64,000 bases of DNA from Siniperca chuatsi (taxonomy: Eukaryota; Chordata; Actinopteri; Centrarchiformes; Sinipercidae): NCBI RefSeq assembly GCF_020085105.1, contig NC_058046.1, forward strand, positions 6,672,675 to 6,736,674, written 5' to 3'. This document shows, one piece after another, positions 61,901-64,000 of the stretch. Each line of letters begins with the position of its first letter. Within the stretch, counting starts at the first letter, position 1. Position numbers and translations under genes: made by a program. The notes under the pieces are model-generated. The model was not told the origin of the DNA. It searched no databases and saw only the letters and a program-made list of their open reading frames with translations.

Positions 61901-63312
61901 ATGGTAACTGATTACTGACCAGCTGCATGTAAACAGGGTTTTACAGTAATCAGACTACTGCAGCCAATATAAACATGTTATTCTTGTCTTGTTATCACAT
62001 TTCTCACATGTTTCTCGTGTGTGTATGTGTGTGTGTGTGTGTGTGTGTGTAAATGTAAACAGCATTTGCTACAATAGAACAACTTGGGGCTTTAACATGT
62101 TTTTTTTTTATGTTTAAGTTTAAGTTCTTCAGTATCTTCAATAAAATGACAAACCAGACTATAGTATGTGTGTAGGGCTGCAACTAACGATTATTTTCAT
62201 TTATGATTAATCTGCCGATATTTTTCTCAATTAATTGGTTAATTGATTTGTCTGTGAAATGTCAGAAATTTGTGAAAAATGGCCATCACATTTACCCAGA
62301 GCCGAAATTGACATATTCAAATTAGTAGTTTTGTTCGAGCAACAGTCCAATGCCAAAGATATTCAATTTAGAATTATATAAAACAGAGAGAAACAGCAAA
62401 TCTTTACATTTGAGAAGCTGGAACCAGTAAACATTTGTCAATTTTGCTTAAAAAATGACAAAACCGATTAATCGAAAAATACAGTTTTGAAGACCATGAG
62501 ATGTAGTTGAAAGCTCAGACAAAACCTTGAGTTGAGATTTTATTGTCACACGCACTGAACCCAGGGTCAAGTGTGAACTCGACGGACTCTAACCGTATTT
62601 GGATAGCGGTGATGGTAAAATCAAGTATCTCTCTTGTGTATATTGTCTATATTGACACATGGTAATTTAATATTGGCACTGAATCCATGCTAATGTAAAT
62701 ACTTTTTCCTTTCTTCAAGTTCTGGACCACAGAAATGCAGTGCTTGCATCAAAGAAGACTTGTTTGAGGAACCCACCTCCATTCTCAAGCAAGGTGGTGT
62801 AAGTAAAAAAAATGTTTACCCTACATTGCATCTTTTTTTGTCATCGTTTTTCACGGTTATATTAAATACAGCATTTTCAGTATTATTTTCAATAATAATA
62901 ATCCTGACAGTCAGCACTTTAACGTCACAGTCATTGTTTGATTTCAGATCCAATGTGCTGGAGTATAGAGCCAACACAACAAAAACTTCTCTAAAATTCT
63001 TGGCAGTGTAGACAGTAGATGGAGCAACTATAGTCCTGTGTCCCTAGAATGACCATATATGCTGGAGAAATTAGAGCCAGAAGAGAAAAGTGAGCTCCAA
63101 GTATCCTGATCCTCAGTAAACTGATGCAGAGTGTTTGTAACACTACCCTTAAGACTGTAACTAAAGACACAAACCAGCTCGCAACTGACAACAACCTCCG
63201 CTTCTCCATGCAGGCTTTCCCTGATAATGCAGCTCGGAGAGAAGTGGAGGCCTTGGCAGCTGTCTGTCCCAATGAAGGATGCACGTGGACGGGAACTATC
63301 AAAGAATTTGAG
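59000..63312 (+). CDS. traf2: TRAF2, N-terminal part (gene continues past the window)
   Basis: Three coding exons are visible: 59000-59187, 62720-62798 and 63214-63312 (122 codons). MAAQEPSPP then GFPKKIL leads into a RING finger: LCNSCQ (C34, C37), QCGHRFCSFC (C49, H51, C54, C57), KCSAC (C69, C72). AFPDNAARREVEALAAVCP and EGCTWTGTIKEFE begin the first TRAF-type zinc finger and match human TRAF2 almost word for word. The second exon replaces SSGPQNCAAC-EG of human with SGPQKCSACIKEDLFEEPTS. TRAF2 links TNF receptors to NF-kB and JNK. An acceptor-like CAG at 58938-58940 may begin the first coding exon, and a donor at 58266 may end a leader exon. The last donor, GTGCAC, is weak. Zinc fingers, coiled coil and MATH domain lie beyond the edge. 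Confidence 0.93.
59818..61558. mobile_element. Palindrome-ended element with six AAGCCCA motifs
   Basis: GGGTAAACGTCCCTATTAAG then CCCAC at 59818-59842 has its reverse complement at 61533-61557 (24 of 25 match). AAGCCCA occurs at 59835, 60039 and 60060; its complement TGGGCTT at 60977, 60996 and 61534. The left half thus carries three forward and the right half three reverse copies. TGTTCC lies beside the inner copies on both sides (60051 and 61007). No transposase is recognised, and the superfamily is not clear. Confidence 0.8.
62016..62050. repeat. (GT)n microsatellite
   Basis: GTGTGTGTATGTGTGT and on, one interruption, in the traf2 intron. Confidence 0.9.
62165..62500. repeat. GGGCTGCAACTAACGATTA-type repeat, copy 2
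   Basis: It begins AGGGCTGCAACTAACGATTA (62174) and ends near CCGATTAATCGAAAAATACA (62464). It is related to 55540-55815 but better kept in the middle (AATGTCAGAAATTTGTGAAA). Confidence 0.65.
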
Positions 63313-64000
63313 GTGCACACTAATGCAAAGCAGGCTGGGAATTGAACACCCGCTCCCAGTCAAATGTCCATTTAATTTTGATCGTGGCTGGTGTGTTTGT
63401 TTGCTCTACCAGCCACTTAACTGGGACTGTGGAGTGGTGTGTGCCGTTGTTTCTTGTACTATCTTGAATACTGTCTCTGCCACTGATCACATTTTGATAG
63501 AAATTCTACATTTACAAAATTGTACTGTTTACTTTTCACTCTCTTCACACCATATCAGAGCAGTATGAAGTTACTGCTAATGTAAACACAACATCCTTCT
63601 GCTGCCTTCAACTGGCGAAACACAGGGTGGCCTTTATTGTAAAGCAGCCACAGGAAAGACAACGGTCATGTTTGGTATTTTTTGGTCAGAGGAACGGTCA
63701 GGAGCAGCCACAGTGAGCTGTTAGATGAAGAGCTGCAGGTGACAGGCTGCACACCTCTAACTTTCACTTCTTGCTGTTATGTGAAAAACTACTTGTGCCG
63801 TGTGCAGCAAGAAATCGGCTCATGGTTGCTCATTGCATGATGGGAAAAAGGATGATTATTGACTTTCTTCTTCTTAATTAAAATAATGTGAGTTTGTTTG
63901 ATTGCACTGTAAACAGATACACCAGCTGCTCTTCTGTTGTATTTCTCACAAAGTAGTTGCTTAAAGATTCACACTTGCCATTACCACGGTAACCATCAGT
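63313..64000 (+). other. traf2: traf2 intron to window edge, no further exon seen
   Basis: The next expected segment (the Cys/His pair completing the first zinc finger, SCHEGRC-like) is not found up to 64000, so it should lie to the right. Confidence 0.6.

Noticed and set aside
63313-63568. Continuation of the traf2 reading frame past 63312 as coding
   Set aside because: After EFE it loses all similarity to TRAF zinc fingers (no SCHEGRC-like Cys/His) and soon stops; a splice donor at 63313 fits the human exon border.

Overview
This is vertebrate nuclear DNA. Long, regularly spliced genes lie between AT-rich introns, and the interspersed elements are of teleost type: Tc1 elements with inner and outer direct repeats, hAT-like miniature elements, and a LINE tail ending in AATAAAATTGA-type sequence. 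The repeat content and protein sequences suggest a spiny-rayed (percomorph) fish. I cannot name the species.

Five protein-coding genes and one pseudogene can be read. Left to right: (1) a CD53-like tetraspanin on the plus strand (coding 4142-8716, 229 aa). (2) araf, the A-Raf kinase, on the minus strand (coding 25431 down to 13783, 15 coding exons, 609 aa), tail to tail with cd53. (3) imp4, a Brix-domain protein of the U3 snoRNP, on the minus strand (33692 down to 27926, 291 aa), directly upstream of araf in tandem. (4) A broken TREM/CD300-like immunoglobulin receptor on the plus strand (34165-37441), with two transposons in one intron. (5) rabl6, a Rab-like GTPase, on the minus strand (54639 down to 41024, 745 aa without optional micro-exons). 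(6) traf2 on the plus strand (from 59000), head to head with rabl6 and running off the right edge. I joined exons by hand; reading frame and splice phase agree at every junction of the four complete genes, and lengths match the human proteins closely (A-Raf 606, IMP4 291, RABL6 about 729).

The genes do not form an operon-like unit. CD53 and TRAF2 act in leukocyte and TNF-receptor signalling, A-Raf in the Ras-MAPK cascade, Imp4 in 18S rRNA processing, and Rabl6 in growth control. The rabl6-traf2 neighbourhood is also found on human 9q34.3; the other human orthologues are on different chromosomes.

The space between exons is rich in non-autonomous DNA transposons, several with both ends visible. 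The most notable points are: two GC-AG introns (imp4, rabl6); three micro-exons (28 nt in araf, candidate 30 and 18 nt in rabl6); upstream ORFs in the araf and rabl6 leaders; clusters of GCTAAC/GTTAGC/GCTAGC motifs near the 5' ends of four genes; a 1.74-kb palindrome-ended element with six ordered AAGCCCA motifs in a traf2 intron; and the damaged receptor gene. I found no clearly new biological system.
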